From Aspidapion aeneum (taxonomy: Eukaryota; Arthropoda; Insecta; Coleoptera; Brentidae): 64,000 nt of DNA. The stretch is taken from assembly GCA_963576565.1 (NCBI GenBank), contig OY755046.1, positions 50,834,786 to 50,898,785 on the forward strand, written 5' to 3'. Made by a program: the position numbers and the translations under genes. Positions 19,201-26,671 of this stretch are shown one piece after another; positions within the stretch are counted from its first letter, which is position 1; every line of letters begins with the position of its first letter. The notes beneath the pieces are model-generated. The model did no database searches and was not told the origin of the DNA. It saw nothing but the letters and a program-made list of their open reading frames with translations.

Positions 19201-21756
19201 AAATTTTCTTTCGCTATACGCTTACATAGAACGATTTATTTCCTGGTAGTAAGTTACGGTCTCCGGTTTTAACATTATACTTAATTTTATTATTATATAA
19301 TTATATTTAACTTCTAAGTAAGAGCGAAATTTGTTTTTCCGGTAAATATAATTTTTAACCCTTTAGCAACAAGGTTTTATACCTGCTCTTAAGTCCTATA
19401 GAAGTGCTGATAAGAGTTTTAACTACAGGGGTTTTCCGTACATTTTTACCAACCAACCTAGGAGTTTTTTGAATAGATACTAAAAGATCAGTAATACGTT
19501 TTATTTCTTTTCTTTAAAAAGTTGCTGGCCAAAATATCTAAAGCTTTTCGTAAATGTCAGATTTTGATAGGAGGTTATTAGTCGAAACACCTTACATTTT
19601 TAGATGTTTTAAAAATATTTATCTACAGCATTTTCAGATAAAACGCATTAACATAATATAATGAATTTATCAGAGCATACATGGTGTCAAGGAAAGAATA
19701 TATGAAAATTTTTGCATACCTATTATTTTGAAAAAATAGTATGTATATAAATATCAGCTTAACTCTATAATAGGTCAATACGAACAGTTGGTAATCATAA
19801 AAAATTATAAAAACCAACCTTTTTTGCTCAAGAGAACGTGAGAAACGAGAATAGAAAGTCTTTCTCTCTCGGGTCGTCTCGAGCATTTATTCAAGAGAAA
19901 ATATATCTCTCGTCTCGTCGAGAGAGGGCGAGACAGAGGCAACACTAATTGAAATCAACTACTTTGAACATTGATTTTCCTCTAAAGTGGAGGGAAAACC
20001 TCTGACATCACCTCATTTACCGGTATTTAGCAACCAGTCAAACAGTACACTGCAACAATGAATACACAACTATGTATTCATTGACTGGAATTAATTTACC
20101 GTCGCCCTTCTATATACAGATACGCCGAACAATACTTAGCTTTTAGAGTGTAACCAATAACTTCCTACGTTACTTCTCAATACTTTCTCAAACTATTTTA
20201 AGCCTCAAGAATCCCAGAAAGTCAAGCTAACCCTATTGTACGAATCAATGTGTGAAGGATGCAAGGATTTTATTACGACTCAACTTTATAAGAGTTATAA
20301 CGAAGTTGGAAATGAATTCGTTAATTTGGAACTAGTTCCTTATGGAAACGTTATGGTAAGGTAACTACAAAGAAGAAAATAAATATTTTGTTTTTAAGGT
20401 TTAAGCCAAGGTTTTTTTTTGCAATAAACAAATTTGAATTTATTCCTTATATAAAAAAGTCCTGGTTTTACAGAAAAATTCTTCCATTATTTGTGGGTTT
20501 TGTTGCATCTTTTTTTGCAGTAAAATACCTGACATTTCAAATTCATATTCATAATATAGTTCAGCAAAAATTGATCTGTTTGCAGGAAGAAGAATTTGAT
20601 GGCGTCTTAATCAAAGTATGCCAACATGGAGAGCAAGAATGTTTTGGAAATAAGGTTCACGGATGTGTTTTGGAACATAATACCATCAAAAATAGTCTGG
20701 ATTACATTTACTGTTGTGAATTATCCGATGATCCTGTAGATAATTCAACACTACAACAGGTAAAACATGTGTTAGGTACTTTATAAATTATTAAAAATCT
20801 TATATTAGTCTAATAGGAAATGTGAATATCTACTACTATGTCGGTTTAGAAAGTTTTTCTACGCTGTACATTGTCAGTCTATTCTCCACCTCCTTCCATC
20901 CTGACAGTCATCTTCTTTCTGCCATTCCAGGATGCAGTGACCCTATGGCATTCCAGTTTAGGAGGCCCTCTTTTTCTGCGCCCTATTATTGGTTGCCATT
21001 CTAGGACGTCCAGTACAAATACAACAAGAAATCGACAATAACTAGCAGATAAATTCAAACTGCAGTTGGATTGTTGCTGACCGGAGAGTTGGCAAAACTT
21101 GCTGTCAGCGAAGATATTAAAGTACTTACTCAATACACCAGCTCCAAGTGAGAGGTGTTTTTTTAACACACAAACAAAAAGCGTAAATCCTTGGAAGTCA
21201 ACAGCCTTACTTACCTTACTGTAGTATGAAGTTAGGCTGGATCTAAGGGCGTCCGGGATATAGTTGGCATATTTGTTCAAAATCCAAAAGTGTGTCCCTA
21301 GATTGTTGCTGTTGGACTTTTCGGTATTGGTTTGTAATCTCCTTCTTTCATATATTACTTCTTCGATTTTTTTGTGGTATGTTCCCATAACATGATTACT
21401 GTCGCATTACCTTTGTCGGCAGGTAGAATCTTAATTGGTTTGTCATTCTTCCCAATGCCGCAGATGCCTATAAATATTGTCAAATTTAAACAAATTATTT
21501 TTTATTTTAGTGTGCCAAATCGAACAATATTCTTTGGTCCAACATAGAAAATTGCTTAAATAATGAAGAAGCAGAAAGAATATTCGAAAAAAATGGTAAA
21601 ATAACTAAAAACTATAATCCTGAATATGTACCATACCTGTTATTTAATGGTGTTTTTAATGAAAAATTGGCACAAGAAGCCTCAAATGGAAGTCTTACCA
21701 ACATTCTTTGTAGTTTTATTTTAGAGAGCGTCAAACCTAAAATTTGTAATGTCTGA
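7167..21756 (+). CDS. GILT-like thiol reductase, four exons
   Basis: Joined exons 7167-7253, 20203-20355, 20586-20759 and 21511-21756 give 219 residues, normal for gamma-interferon-inducible lysosomal thiol reductases. All junctions are phase 0 with GT-AG borders. Residues 1-28 are a hydrophobic signal or anchor ([19 protein letters not shown]). C46-E-G-C49 is the CXXC redox site in [12 protein letters not shown]. Residues 92-107 match the family signature CQHG-X2-EC-X2-N-X4-C exactly. The C-terminal [12 protein letters not shown] block is also typical. Family members reduce disulfides in the endolysosomal or secreted compartment. AATAAA follows at 21762. Intron 1 is 12.9 kb because a 10.9-kb retrotransposon sits in it antisense; intron 3 holds LINE and Penelope fragments. 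Exon 1 is the least certain assignment. Confidence 0.88.
7418..7536. repeat. GAGACGAGA-rich inverted repeat
   Basis: Repeated CGAGACGAGAG words on the left face the complementary CTAGTCTCGTCTCGTCTC on the right across about 60 bp. A similar block of GAGACGAG/CTCGTCTC words occurs at 19826-19945, so the two flank the retrotransposon at a distance. The LTR element inserted within 15 bp of this repeat. Confidence 0.6.
7549..9503 (-). repeat. 3' LTR of the Gypsy element
   Basis: This 1955-bp copy aligns end to end with 16528-18482. Differences noticed: T/C near 7729 versus 16708, A/G near 8173 versus 17152, T/A near 8657 versus 17636, and G/A near 8767 versus 17746. It contains a GTCTGT/GTATGT-rich tract at about 8320-8380 and, on this strand, a purine-rich stretch at 8745-8820. 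Short ORFs inside are duplicated in both LTRs and look non-coding. Confidence 0.95.
9504..9522 (-). promoter_or_regulatory. Polypurine tract
   Basis: On the minus strand this reads GGGGGAAGGAGGGGAA immediately before the LTR start TGTTACG. It is the expected plus-strand primer site and ends within two or three bases of the LTR. Confidence 0.85.
9549..12623 (-). CDS. pol: Pol: protease, RT, RNase H, integrase
   Basis: The open frame starts after a TGA at 12624-12626 and ends at 9549. Numbering from the first ATG (12488, 979 residues): the protease active site DSGA lies upstream of that ATG (about 12553-12564), so the ATG cannot be the true start; the flap-side ILGIDFF is at 43-49. RT has [11 protein letters not shown] (D219), [13 protein letters not shown] and SYLDDV (D284, D285). 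RNase H has ETDASAFG (D431), E472 and D497. Integrase has the HHCC zinc motif (H626, H633, C663, C666) and D696, D756, E791, an exact DD35E. A YEGPFKI box lies near the C-terminus. Expression should depend on -1 frameshifting from gag, but the TGA stands between that site and the protease. All catalytic residues look intact. Confidence 0.92.
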   Translation of the reverse strand, partial: PYLEVEVLGTKIISLLDSGADRTILGKQGWKKLSHSSLKLQPSSIMSCRVANNESCSVLGTVELPLKLNDRTFFLDVLVVPDLPRSLILGIDFFKSSGLIPNIAKGTYDFDFITPECLQAEDITEVYAVVSHEHLTPEQKKQLDDLTSKYLPQLSKGLGKTHLVEHKIEVSSEPIKQRAYRVSPVVQERIDAEINKMLSLGVIESSVSSWSSPVLLVAKSDGSWRFCVDYRSLNKVTKKNSYPIPFISNILDKLRNAKYLSSIDLNSAFWQVPVEKNSREYTAFSIPGRGHFQFSRLPFGLTNSPATFQKLMDKIIDPTLEPYCFSYLDDVVCVTFEFSKHLEILESVFKRLLEANLTISPEKCKFCRPELRYLGYKVDFQGLSVDDDKVKAIVSIPTPQNITDVRRVIGTASYYRRFIPDFSSKIAPMTELLKKNKKWLWSEECETAFSYVKECLSSAPILSCPDFDLPFILETDASAFGVGAVLSQDFPDGNKVICYISRSLSRAERNYSATERELLAIIWAVEYLRPYLEGYRFTVITDAHSLQWLTNLKNPSGRLSRWSLRLQRYDFEIRHRKGKDHVVPDLLSRAVPIIESVVSSINIPTKVKDKWYNKQCEQVTNNPIKYPLWRVSNGRLYKHIPCNFPKLRGSSETWKEVVPKELRRSVLEEYHDSTLGCHAGIFKTFERIKAHYYWPRMRADITTYVNHCSTCLQVKSSQQAPAGLMGRKPDVSKPFQLLYVDICGPFPRGNRGHRFILAVTDHISKFVALFGMASAKATTVCRLIEDNVFLQYGVPQYMILDNGGQFAGKEYVKLCEEYNTKLLFDALYHPQTNSQERYNRTVKSMLVAYVHKHQKLWDSYLQKVACAVRTGVNEVTKVTPFFVTCGREYVASGDRYDKEINIENRDFADSNRGELLKQLYIEVKNNIEKAHQRTKARYDLRRRPIQFKIGQMVYHRSHKLSNAAAGFTSKLYPKYEGPFKIKDKHGPLVSGLVDANNRNVGKWHIQDLKAHPPDKPVYTFDSDN
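12624..12626 (-). other. In-frame stop upstream of protease
   Basis: In the pol frame the reading is open from the slippery site (12743) to this TGA, 39 codons further on, and open again beyond it. It would terminate the frameshift product before the protease. It may be an inactivating mutation of this copy, or a second recoding point if family members share it. Confidence 0.8.
12716..15070 (-). CDS. gag: Gag polyprotein with CCHC knuckle
   Basis: 784 residues, starting [10 protein letters not shown] just downstream of an AT-rich leader. Residues 1-130 are mixed helical. About 140-460 is low complexity, very rich in Asn, Gln, Pro and Ser, with repeated NPN/FGF/INP words. Residues 465-625 resemble the Ty3/Gypsy capsid domain ([47 protein letters not shown]). 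A CX2CX4HX4C knuckle sits at 741-754. A second knuckle-like motif (760-773) has Met where His is expected. Gag is long for the family because of the Asn/Gln-rich insert. Gag ends at TAA 12716-12718, 25 bases past a GGGAAAC slip site in the correct phase. Confidence 0.92.
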   Translation of the reverse strand: MQVDRLLSDEVQHELLLRRATVGSNANENRYLLREALKQEKSNPNLNYSVFFEPNAEISTCTTKLEELNTQILNFNHCNRVNEYSSINTRLQHVKRRLQRIETEDASLISLKSCLLSRCEKMLSSLDLVFIDHHSERQGTSSIVNNHDIMDLSQRSQGRHVSFAADHQNNSQSSVESGAQERSRVPQVSNSSPLNVNSVINLTSPLNQNNFRDSPSPKNGQFPNQTQTDPIQDNPRQSQEQINPSGNMLDYFSPDRTRHTPQNLSPFSVGQSRNLPSQNLINQSQAEQSLLDIPVNEFEQLNLCSNPPSHLNSTRIVNNPLLPQLGNSVSMNIPPGYSIANNPNNIFQNFQNPNNPNTIFFSFGYPNPSHPLLQNQSNFGFINPIASSYPNFGFVNPLSQTQNIFPNPGVNNLNSSIFLNPLANNFYNPANFNPYLNQQFLSQPTLPQMPTRSRSPTENRNFLPICKWNLVYNGSGSLNNFLERVHDLSESRGVSKEQLFRSAVEFFDGVPLAWFKMRQHTFKDWDHMVQRLKEHHLRHGFESDLERDIKSRTQHEDESLVSYISIIERAYAQLACLPPESERVSQIRKNLLPYLQKALALESIESIDELLDRGRKIESAYLHANKYVPPSTNPKTYADPSLAARRPLQQCQPRVQAVCREERSCINSRDLINFEDPLYRCSSVEQRNCHQENVFNNTNSRPNLDQPSNDNSLVDACNSSRTASMENREVIPSQQDKTRTCYNCRQPGHVIRFCDQPIKCSQCGREGMTSYRCHCSGNEEGRRN
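12737..12743 (-). promoter_or_regulatory. -1 ribosomal frameshift heptamer GGGAAAC
   Basis: On the minus strand the gag codons read TCG GGA AAC, so G GGA AAC is in the X XXY YYZ phase needed for -1 slippage. It lies where the pol frame (open from about 12773) overlaps the gag end. The same heptamer is a known slippery site in several retroviruses. GC-rich GGCCGTCGC follows, but I could not identify a clear pseudoknot. Confidence 0.75.
15071..16507 (-). other. Retrotransposon leader between PBS and gag
   Basis: AT-rich 1.4-kb untranslated leader with homopolymer T and A tracts and no credible ORF. It contains a diverged direct duplication (15855-16095) and, close to the gag start, C/T tracts. 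Confidence 0.7.
15855..16095. repeat. Imperfect tandem duplication in the leader, about 128-bp period
   Basis: GCAATTAGGTACTTCGA at about 15874 recurs as GGTAATTAGGTACTTCGA at about 16001, and AGTAAAAATTTTATACACCC recurs 127 bp later. Each unit ends near ACACCCTATATA or ACACCCTGTATA, resembling the ends of unrelated TA-flanked MITEs in this window. Confidence 0.7.
16508..16525 (-). promoter_or_regulatory. Primer binding site, tRNA-Lys type
   Basis: Two bases inside the 5' LTR the minus strand reads TGGCGCCCAACGTATTAG. The first 13 bases complement the 3' end of tRNA-Lys(CUU) as I know it (…ACGTTGGGCGCCA); the remaining bases do not match. Confidence 0.8.
16528..18482 (-). repeat. 5' LTR of the Gypsy element
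   Basis: Full-length 1955-bp LTR, nearly identical to 7549-9503. On the minus strand it drives gag-pol; core promoter elements were not pinned down. The U5 end carries a 35-bp duplication containing a tRNA-like stretch. Confidence 0.95.
16537..16560 (+). other. tRNA-Lys primer-like fossil in U5 (also 7558-7581)
   Basis: On the plus strand the blocks CAGGG, TGGGTTTGAG, TTGGGC and CA follow in the same order as the 3' third of tRNA-Lys (CAGGG…TGGGTTCGAG…GTTGGGCGCCA). There is one substitution and three short gaps. The true LTR/PBS junction lies 35 bp away and repeats the same TT-TGTTACT join. Confidence 0.65.
18840..19690 (-). mobile_element. Degraded copy of the 8-bp-TSD element family
   Basis: The reverse complement of 18840-19030 aligns with about 6240-6400 (shared CAGCCATCGTTGA, CCGGCCGGCTT-like block, ATTTTATAGTAAAATT-type words). 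The reverse complement of 19556-19690 aligns with about 4640-4800 (TGCTCTGATAAA, CCTCCTATCAAAAT). The LINE fragment present in the other copy is missing. The terminal TIR was not found, so the ends are approximate. Confidence 0.6.
19826..19945. repeat. CGAGA-rich inverted repeat, second copy
   Basis: GAGAACGTGAGAAACGAGA, CTCTCTCGGGTCGTCTCGAG and CTCTCGTCTCGTCGAGAG words form a composition-matched partner of 7418-7536. Confidence 0.5.
20203..20355 (+). CDS. GILT-like gene exon 2 (CXXC active site)
   Basis: 51 codons in phase 0 from an acceptor ending TTTTAAG (20202) to ATG|GTAAGG. Encodes [26 protein letters not shown] and the conserved LVPYGN block, characteristic of GILT. Confidence 0.9.
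20586..20759 (+). CDS. GILT-like gene exon 3 (CQHG signature)
   Basis: 58 codons between TTTGCAG and CAG|GTAAAA. Encodes [17 protein letters not shown], which matches CQHG-X2-EC-X2-N-X4-C. Open reading continues into the preceding intron by chance. Confidence 0.92.
20875..21030 (-). pseudogene. LINE C-terminal scrap in GILT intron 3
   Basis: The minus strand encodes [20 protein letters not shown], matching VLEWQPIGRRKRGRPKLEW in the LINE remnant at 5060-5673. Flanking residues are lost. Confidence 0.75.
21060..21475 (-). pseudogene. Penelope-like element fragment
   Basis: On the minus strand near 21400-21475 the translation [15 protein letters not shown] is the [14 protein letters not shown] motif found at the start of Penelope-like RTs. 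A frame change then leads into [17 protein letters not shown] and a 110-residue open stretch that looks PLE-like at its start. No RT catalytic motif is present. The assignment rests mainly on the one motif. Confidence 0.6.
21511..21756 (+). CDS. GILT-like gene exon 4 (3' terminal)
   Basis: 81 codons plus TGA (21754-21756), after TTTATTTTAG. Encodes [16 protein letters not shown] and [19 protein letters not shown], the usual GILT C-terminus. AATAAA lies six bases past the stop, so the 3' UTR is short. Confidence 0.92.
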   Translation, partial: CAKSNNILWSNIENCLNNEEAERIFEKNGKITKNYNPEYVPYLLFNGVFNEKLAQEASNGSLTNILCSFILESVKPKICNV

Positions 21757-22348
21757 ACAACAATAAACAGAAATTTAAAAATAAAGATACGTAGTATATT
21801 CTTCTTCGAAAGAAGAACAAACCTTGACTATTTCGTAAATCAGAGTAAGCAATAGAGCTAAAAACCTTTTCCAGATCTGATTTAAAAAGTTGGATGTCCT
21901 ATATATAAAGTAAAAGATAATAAATAATGGCTTCTTTTGTGAACGAAACCCATTTTTGATAACGGGGTTGAGTCACACCCCTTTTTAGTGGCCGGGACAT
22001 GTCATATTGCCTAACCATTTTCCTGAAAGACCAAACCTTTATTTACCTAATAACCTCACAGGAAAGCATGGAGTGAAATTATGTGCAAGCAATAATCCGA
22101 GATATTAAACTTTAAAAAAAATTGATCTTCTTTAAGATGATCTTTTCATCACTTTCTTGGTCTAGCTCTTTTTCTGTTCCCCAGGGCCTTTAAGCTACAT
22201 TCTCTTTTGCAACCATCTGATTTTTCTTGTTTGTTTTCTAACTAACGTTGATAACATTTACGGCGGTGCGCGGTGCTTTAAATATTTGATTCGATATTCT
22301 ACACCAGTAACCTAAATGTGAAATTTTTCCTCCATATCTTCGTCAATA
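21757..22348. other. Intergenic, no feature recognised
   Basis: AT-rich stretch after the GILT polyadenylation signal. No ORF with coding character and no inverted ends were seen. Confidence 0.4.
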
Positions 22349-22581
22349 CCACGAAGTGGCGTAACTGATTTTTTACTATTTTACAGGAGAGCTCTCAATT
22401 TTTATTTTTATTTTCACATAGCAGCTTTGACAGCTGTCAAAATAATGTCAAAATATGTTAAAGGCTTTTATACTACTTCGAATTTGGTTACGCCTCTTAG
22501 TGGATTTGTAGAGCGACTTTTTTATGTATGTTAGTGGGCTAATCTAAAAATTGCATCTTTGTGGGTTGCGCCACTTTGTGG
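22349..22581. repeat. MITE with CCACGAAGTGGCG ends, copy 1
   Basis: The left end CCACGAAGTGGCGTAAC faces the right end GTTGCGCCACTTTGTGG. The interior shares CAGCTTTGACAGCTGTCAAAA and TTGGTTACGCC-like words with the reverse-oriented copy at 41035-41228. The first 13 bases are themselves nearly palindromic. Confidence 0.65.
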
Positions 22582-22745
22582 TTCTGGTTATACCAAAACT
22601 TATTGAGCAAAATGTGTTCAACTATATTTCGAAAACCGCATATTAATACGATGCTCCGTTAATAAGTTAGCATTTAAAAAAAATATTGTCAAAGAAACTG
22701 TCATTAGCATTAATGGATTTGGAGCTCTATCGATGAACATCCAAA

Positions 22746-24510
22746 TCATTCTTTCAAATTTTTCAGCCAGGATATTCTTCTTCTTCCTACACTTCGTGTT
22801 CCTTGAATTTTTCTCTGCATAATTAGTTGAAGTAGGGCATATCTTGGTCCTCGGGTCACATGGCCAAGATATTTAAGTTTTCTGCTTTCATTTGTCAGCA
22901 GTAATTCTCTTTCGATGTTTAGTCGCTCAAGTTTTTCTAAGTTACTTATTCGATCGACCCAAGATACCTTCAGTATTCTTCTGTACACCCACATCTTAAA
23001 AGCTTTATGCCTCGACGCCATAGAGCAGAGGGGTGAAGACCTAACATCTAACCAGTCTAAGATTCAAGCAAAGACCTCTGTTGCATAAAACATTTTTCAT
23101 GTTATTGAAGTTTAACCTTGCTTTTTCTATGCTCACTTTTATTTCTTTGGTGTAATCGTTATTACAGGTGCTTGTAGTTCCAAGATATATACTTTTCCAC
23201 TTGTTCGATGGGTACACCTTCGACATTTAGCTGTTCATTGTTATTCTGGGCCATTTTTGTTATTTTCATGAACTTAGTTTTCTTTGCGTTGAGTGTGAGT
23301 CCATACTCTTCGCTGTAACGAACGAGTTTGTCTATAATTCTTTGAAGATCTCAAGGTTTTCTACTAAAATTACGGTATTATCAGCGTATCTTAGAACAAC
23401 TATAGGAACTCCATTTACTTTTATACCTGCCCTGTCATTATCTATAATTTTTTTCAGAATGTCTTCAGAGTAGGCGTTAAATAAAATAAGGGAAAGCACA
23501 CAACCTTGGTGTACACCGCTCTTGATCTTGATGGCCTCGGAGGTCTGTTGGTCCACTCTGACGGTTGCGTTTTGATTGTAATAACGATGTGAGATGATTT
23601 ACAGGTCCTGAAAATCTAATTTCTTACATTTTAATACTTCCATTAACTGATCGTGGCGGACTCTATCAAACGCTTTGTTATAATCGATGAAACAGGCCTA
23701 TATGTCCTAATTAACATCTAGACAGCGTTGTGCCAGTACATTGAATGCGAATAGTGACTCTCTTGTTCCCAATCCTTTACGGAATCCAAACTGACTGTCC
23801 CTTATGTCCAAGCCTAGTGTTTGGTGGATGCTTTAAATATAATTTTTAAAAGTAGATTTAGAGTGTAAGCCATAAGGCTTATGGTACGTTGATCTCTGCA
23901 CTCTTTTGCGTTTGACTTTTTTGGTAAACAGATAAAACTGATAAAAGCCATTCGTTTGGCAATTTACCGGACTTATAAACAGAGTTCAAGAATTTCACCA
24001 TGACATCCAAATCTTGATCAATCATGAGCTTAAGAAAGTTAATGGGAATACCATCGGGGCCAGGTGATTTACCATTACTCATGTTATTTATTGCTCGGGT
24101 TACTTCATATTTTGTGATGTCGGGGCTAATGTTCTCCGGCTCATCTCTGGCACCAAATGTACTGTCTCTCACATCGTTAAAGAGTTCTTCTATATATTCC
24201 TGCCATCTATTCATTTTTTCTTTTGTATTTGACAATATTTCTATACATATATATATATATATTTTTTTTATAAGACCTGCTAATTCTTTTACCTTCTTAT
24301 GAAGGTTGTACAGATCAAATTTGCTTTGGAGTGCTTCTATTTCTTTACATTTTTCTTTATAGTATTGCTCCGTTGCTTTTCTTATTTTTGTCCCAATCTT
24401 ACTCTGAATTTCCTTGTACTTTTGTTGTTTTGCTTCACTATTGTTTTTATATTTTCTTCGTTGATCCTTCAGAAGTAGGATTTCCTGTGTGATCCATTCT
24501 CGGGGGATAG
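22746..24510 (-). pseudogene. Decayed LINE (RT to C-terminus), several frame breaks
   Basis: Reading the minus strand from 24510: a Lys/Glu-rich linker (EWITQEILLLKDQRRKYKN, EIQSKIGTKIRKATEQYY); RT start with WQEYIEELFND and NGKSPGPDGIP (24235-23879); palm with KIKSGVHQGCVLSLILFN and RYADNTVIL (23556-23332), where YADD has become YADN; then SIYLGTTST (23226-23041); and the C-terminal WVYRRILKVSWVDRISN plus KLKYLGHVTRG (23021-22746). Frameshifts and stops separate these blocks and no endonuclease is seen, so it is dead. The motif spacing fits insect LINEs with C-terminal GH/RGRP-type tails. The exact clade is not determinable by eye. Confidence 0.85.
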
Positions 24511-25299
24511 GAAGGTAAAAATCGATGGTACATACGCATTATAGGAAAACTTTTGTGTCTTTTTCGTGCTCTCTTTTGCTCTCAATATGCTCTCTCCAAA
24601 ATCTAAGGCACACATTTTAGTTCACGTTCATTCGTGGATAGATATAGGTTCGGTGTCCGCGATGTCAAGTTGTCACACAAGTTTCCGCCGTTCTCCATTT
24701 CCATTTGGACAATGGAAACTACTGGTTTCCTGATGGGAGCGGTCCTAGGGGAAACAACAGAATGGAAATTTGTACTTTTTATCCGGCTGGCTATGACCCT
24801 AAACAGCGGCGCCACAAGCTGAAAAAAATTGGAAATAGAGGAGCATTTCTCAACGCGCTTGTCATTAAAAGTAAATTATTAGCAGTCTATTTGGCGAGCA
24901 GATTTTAAGGATTATTCTGACATCGATTTTCCAACTTGAACAGTTTTTGAGTTAAACTTGATGTCACTTTTCACGTTTCTTCCAAATAAAAAAAGTACTG
25001 AACTACACTTTAGTCTCACAGATATTTAAGTTATCCAGAAGTTTGCTTTTTTCGGATTTTACTTTTGATATATCTTTATTTGCTCAACCGTCTTTCTTCT
25101 TCGAGAAGTACCATTCCTAGGAGGCTGGAAATCATTCTAGAAATTTGCTCTTGTTCCAAACATGCTGCACCAATCTCTTAAATTTGCAATCCAGGATGCT
25201 ATTTTTTTTAGCTTTTTTGAACTTTAATATTTACCTCCATTATATGTATTCTATTGTAGGTTGTGTTTATGATTACATGATCAAAGTTTTGCATTTTTA
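24511..25299. other. Intergenic, repeat debris
   Basis: A GC-richer patch at 24600-24830 is open in several frames on both strands, but none resembles a known family. A phrase like GGTCCTAGGGGAAAC recurs weakly near 26240, so it is probably repeat-derived. Confidence 0.35.
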
Positions 25300-25439
25300 C
25301 CTTCCTAGCCACCTCCCTAGCACGCGTAACAATGGCTAGAGACGGTATTATTTTCGACGAAAAATTTATTTTTCAGTGTGTGCCCTTAGCTCAATAGTTT
25401 GTGTTCACTTGAAATGTCCTAATAGGCTAGCTAGGAAGG
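25300..25439. repeat. CCTTCCTAGC-ended MITE, short copy
   Basis: CCTTCCTAGC at 25300 and GCTAGCTAGGAAGG ending at 25439 are inverted, with AACAATGGCTAGAGACGGTA inside. Longer copies at 47093-47527 and from 63806 carry an extra TGTCTGTCCGTAACACGATAG block that is lost here. Confidence 0.65.
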
Positions 25440-25776
25440 TATCAGATCCGTCATGAATCCATTTATTTTACTTCTGAATGTCAGTCTTATTTTTTTTTGG
25501 GGGAATTATCTGCATCCGTTCTTAATTCGTGAACCTCTGTGTCAGTATTCTTGAAATGCAGTATACTTCATTTGCGGAATAAGTGAAAAGTGATATGCCA
25601 ATAATGCCAATTTTCAGGTGACAGCACGTGAAAATTTCGACCAATAAAAAAGCAAAAAATGTTGACAAACGACTAACCAAATAGAGTTATGTGATTAAAG
25701 GAAAGTAACACGAATTTTTCTTTCCTTAATTTTTTGTTTGGATATTTTGAAAAATGAGTTATATAAATTTAGGTAA

Positions 25777-25816
25777 GGGATAATTCGCCGCAGGCGATTT
25801 GCCGCGGGCCATTTTA
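25777..25816. repeat. Solo end of CGCCGC-word foldback family
   Basis: GGGATAATTCGCCGCAGGCG followed by ATTTGCCGCGGGCCATTTT matches the left arm of 3613-4244. No matching right end was found nearby. Confidence 0.55.
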
Positions 25817-26495
25817 ATTTTTATTTAAATATAACTAATTTTTAGCATTTACAAAAAAAATTGTCCCCACAAAAAGAAATTGTTTTTCAAAAAAAAATTC
25901 TGTTTCAAAAAACCAAATTTTTCCAAAATTTCTTACAAAAGTTATTTTTGAAAATAAGAATTTTTTAAACAGTAGTTTTTTCTAAATATTTTTTTTAAAT
26001 ATTACTTTTTCAAAATGCAACTTTTTAACCCGCTAGCGAATCTACTCCAACCGGCTCGTTTTCACTGTATTTTAAGACCCAGAACCCTTTTTGACAGCTA
26101 GATTTTATTAGTTTTAGGAACTGTGTTCAAAAATATTTTTCACGGGCTGGTAATTTAAGACAACCTTTATTGAAGACAATCTTTTTTTGGAAAAATATAA
26201 ACATGAACATTTAAACTTTAATAGATAAGAAGGGGGTGCAGTCCTAGAGGAAACGATAAAATGAAACCGAGGTTTGCGTGCAAAAGATTCCCTTTGGGAT
26301 TGCCCATTAGCTAATAAGATTTTACTGACCAAACGAATAACCGTTATAGGCCAACCCCTTTCTTCTCTACCCCTTACCCTGTCTTATCCCTTAAAATGTA
26401 TACACAATTAAAATTACGATATTCTGGAGTCAAAAACGTACGTTAAGTTTTAATATGCCGATGATATAGAAGAATCCCTATCCATCGTCATAAAT

Positions 26496-26671
26496 CAGTA
26501 GCGGATTTAGGAACTTTATGTGGGGGGGGGGAATCTCATAATAAATATTGCATGAAGTTATTATACATAGTGATTAGGAGGTTTTTTCTGTGTGAAAAAT
26601 CTAAATAGTTTGAGATTTGAGGGAGGGGGAAAATTTCCCCTTTTCCCTTTACCGTACTACCGCATAAATGA
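26496..26671. repeat. Possible CAGTAGCGGA-ended MITE with G tract
   Basis: CAGTAGCGGATTTAGGAAC followed by a run of about ten G is a familiar insect MITE-like end. The opposite end could only be guessed near 26650-26665, so the boundaries are uncertain. Confidence 0.35.

Larger units (their letters stand above)
18483..20202. other. Remainder of GILT intron 1
   Basis: No exon seen. It holds the reverse fragment of the 2934-6429 family, an ACACCCTGTGT motif at about 18511, and the GAGACGAGA-like repeat. Confidence 0.6.

Noticed and set aside
20388..20786. 132-codon ORF starting inside GILT intron 2
   Set aside because: Its second half is GILT exon 3; the first part is intron with a good donor at 20356 and acceptor at 20585.
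24603..24908. Overlapping ORFs on both strands near 24.6-24.9 kb
   Set aside because: Open in three frames with no family resemblance; probably a GC-richer repeat remnant.
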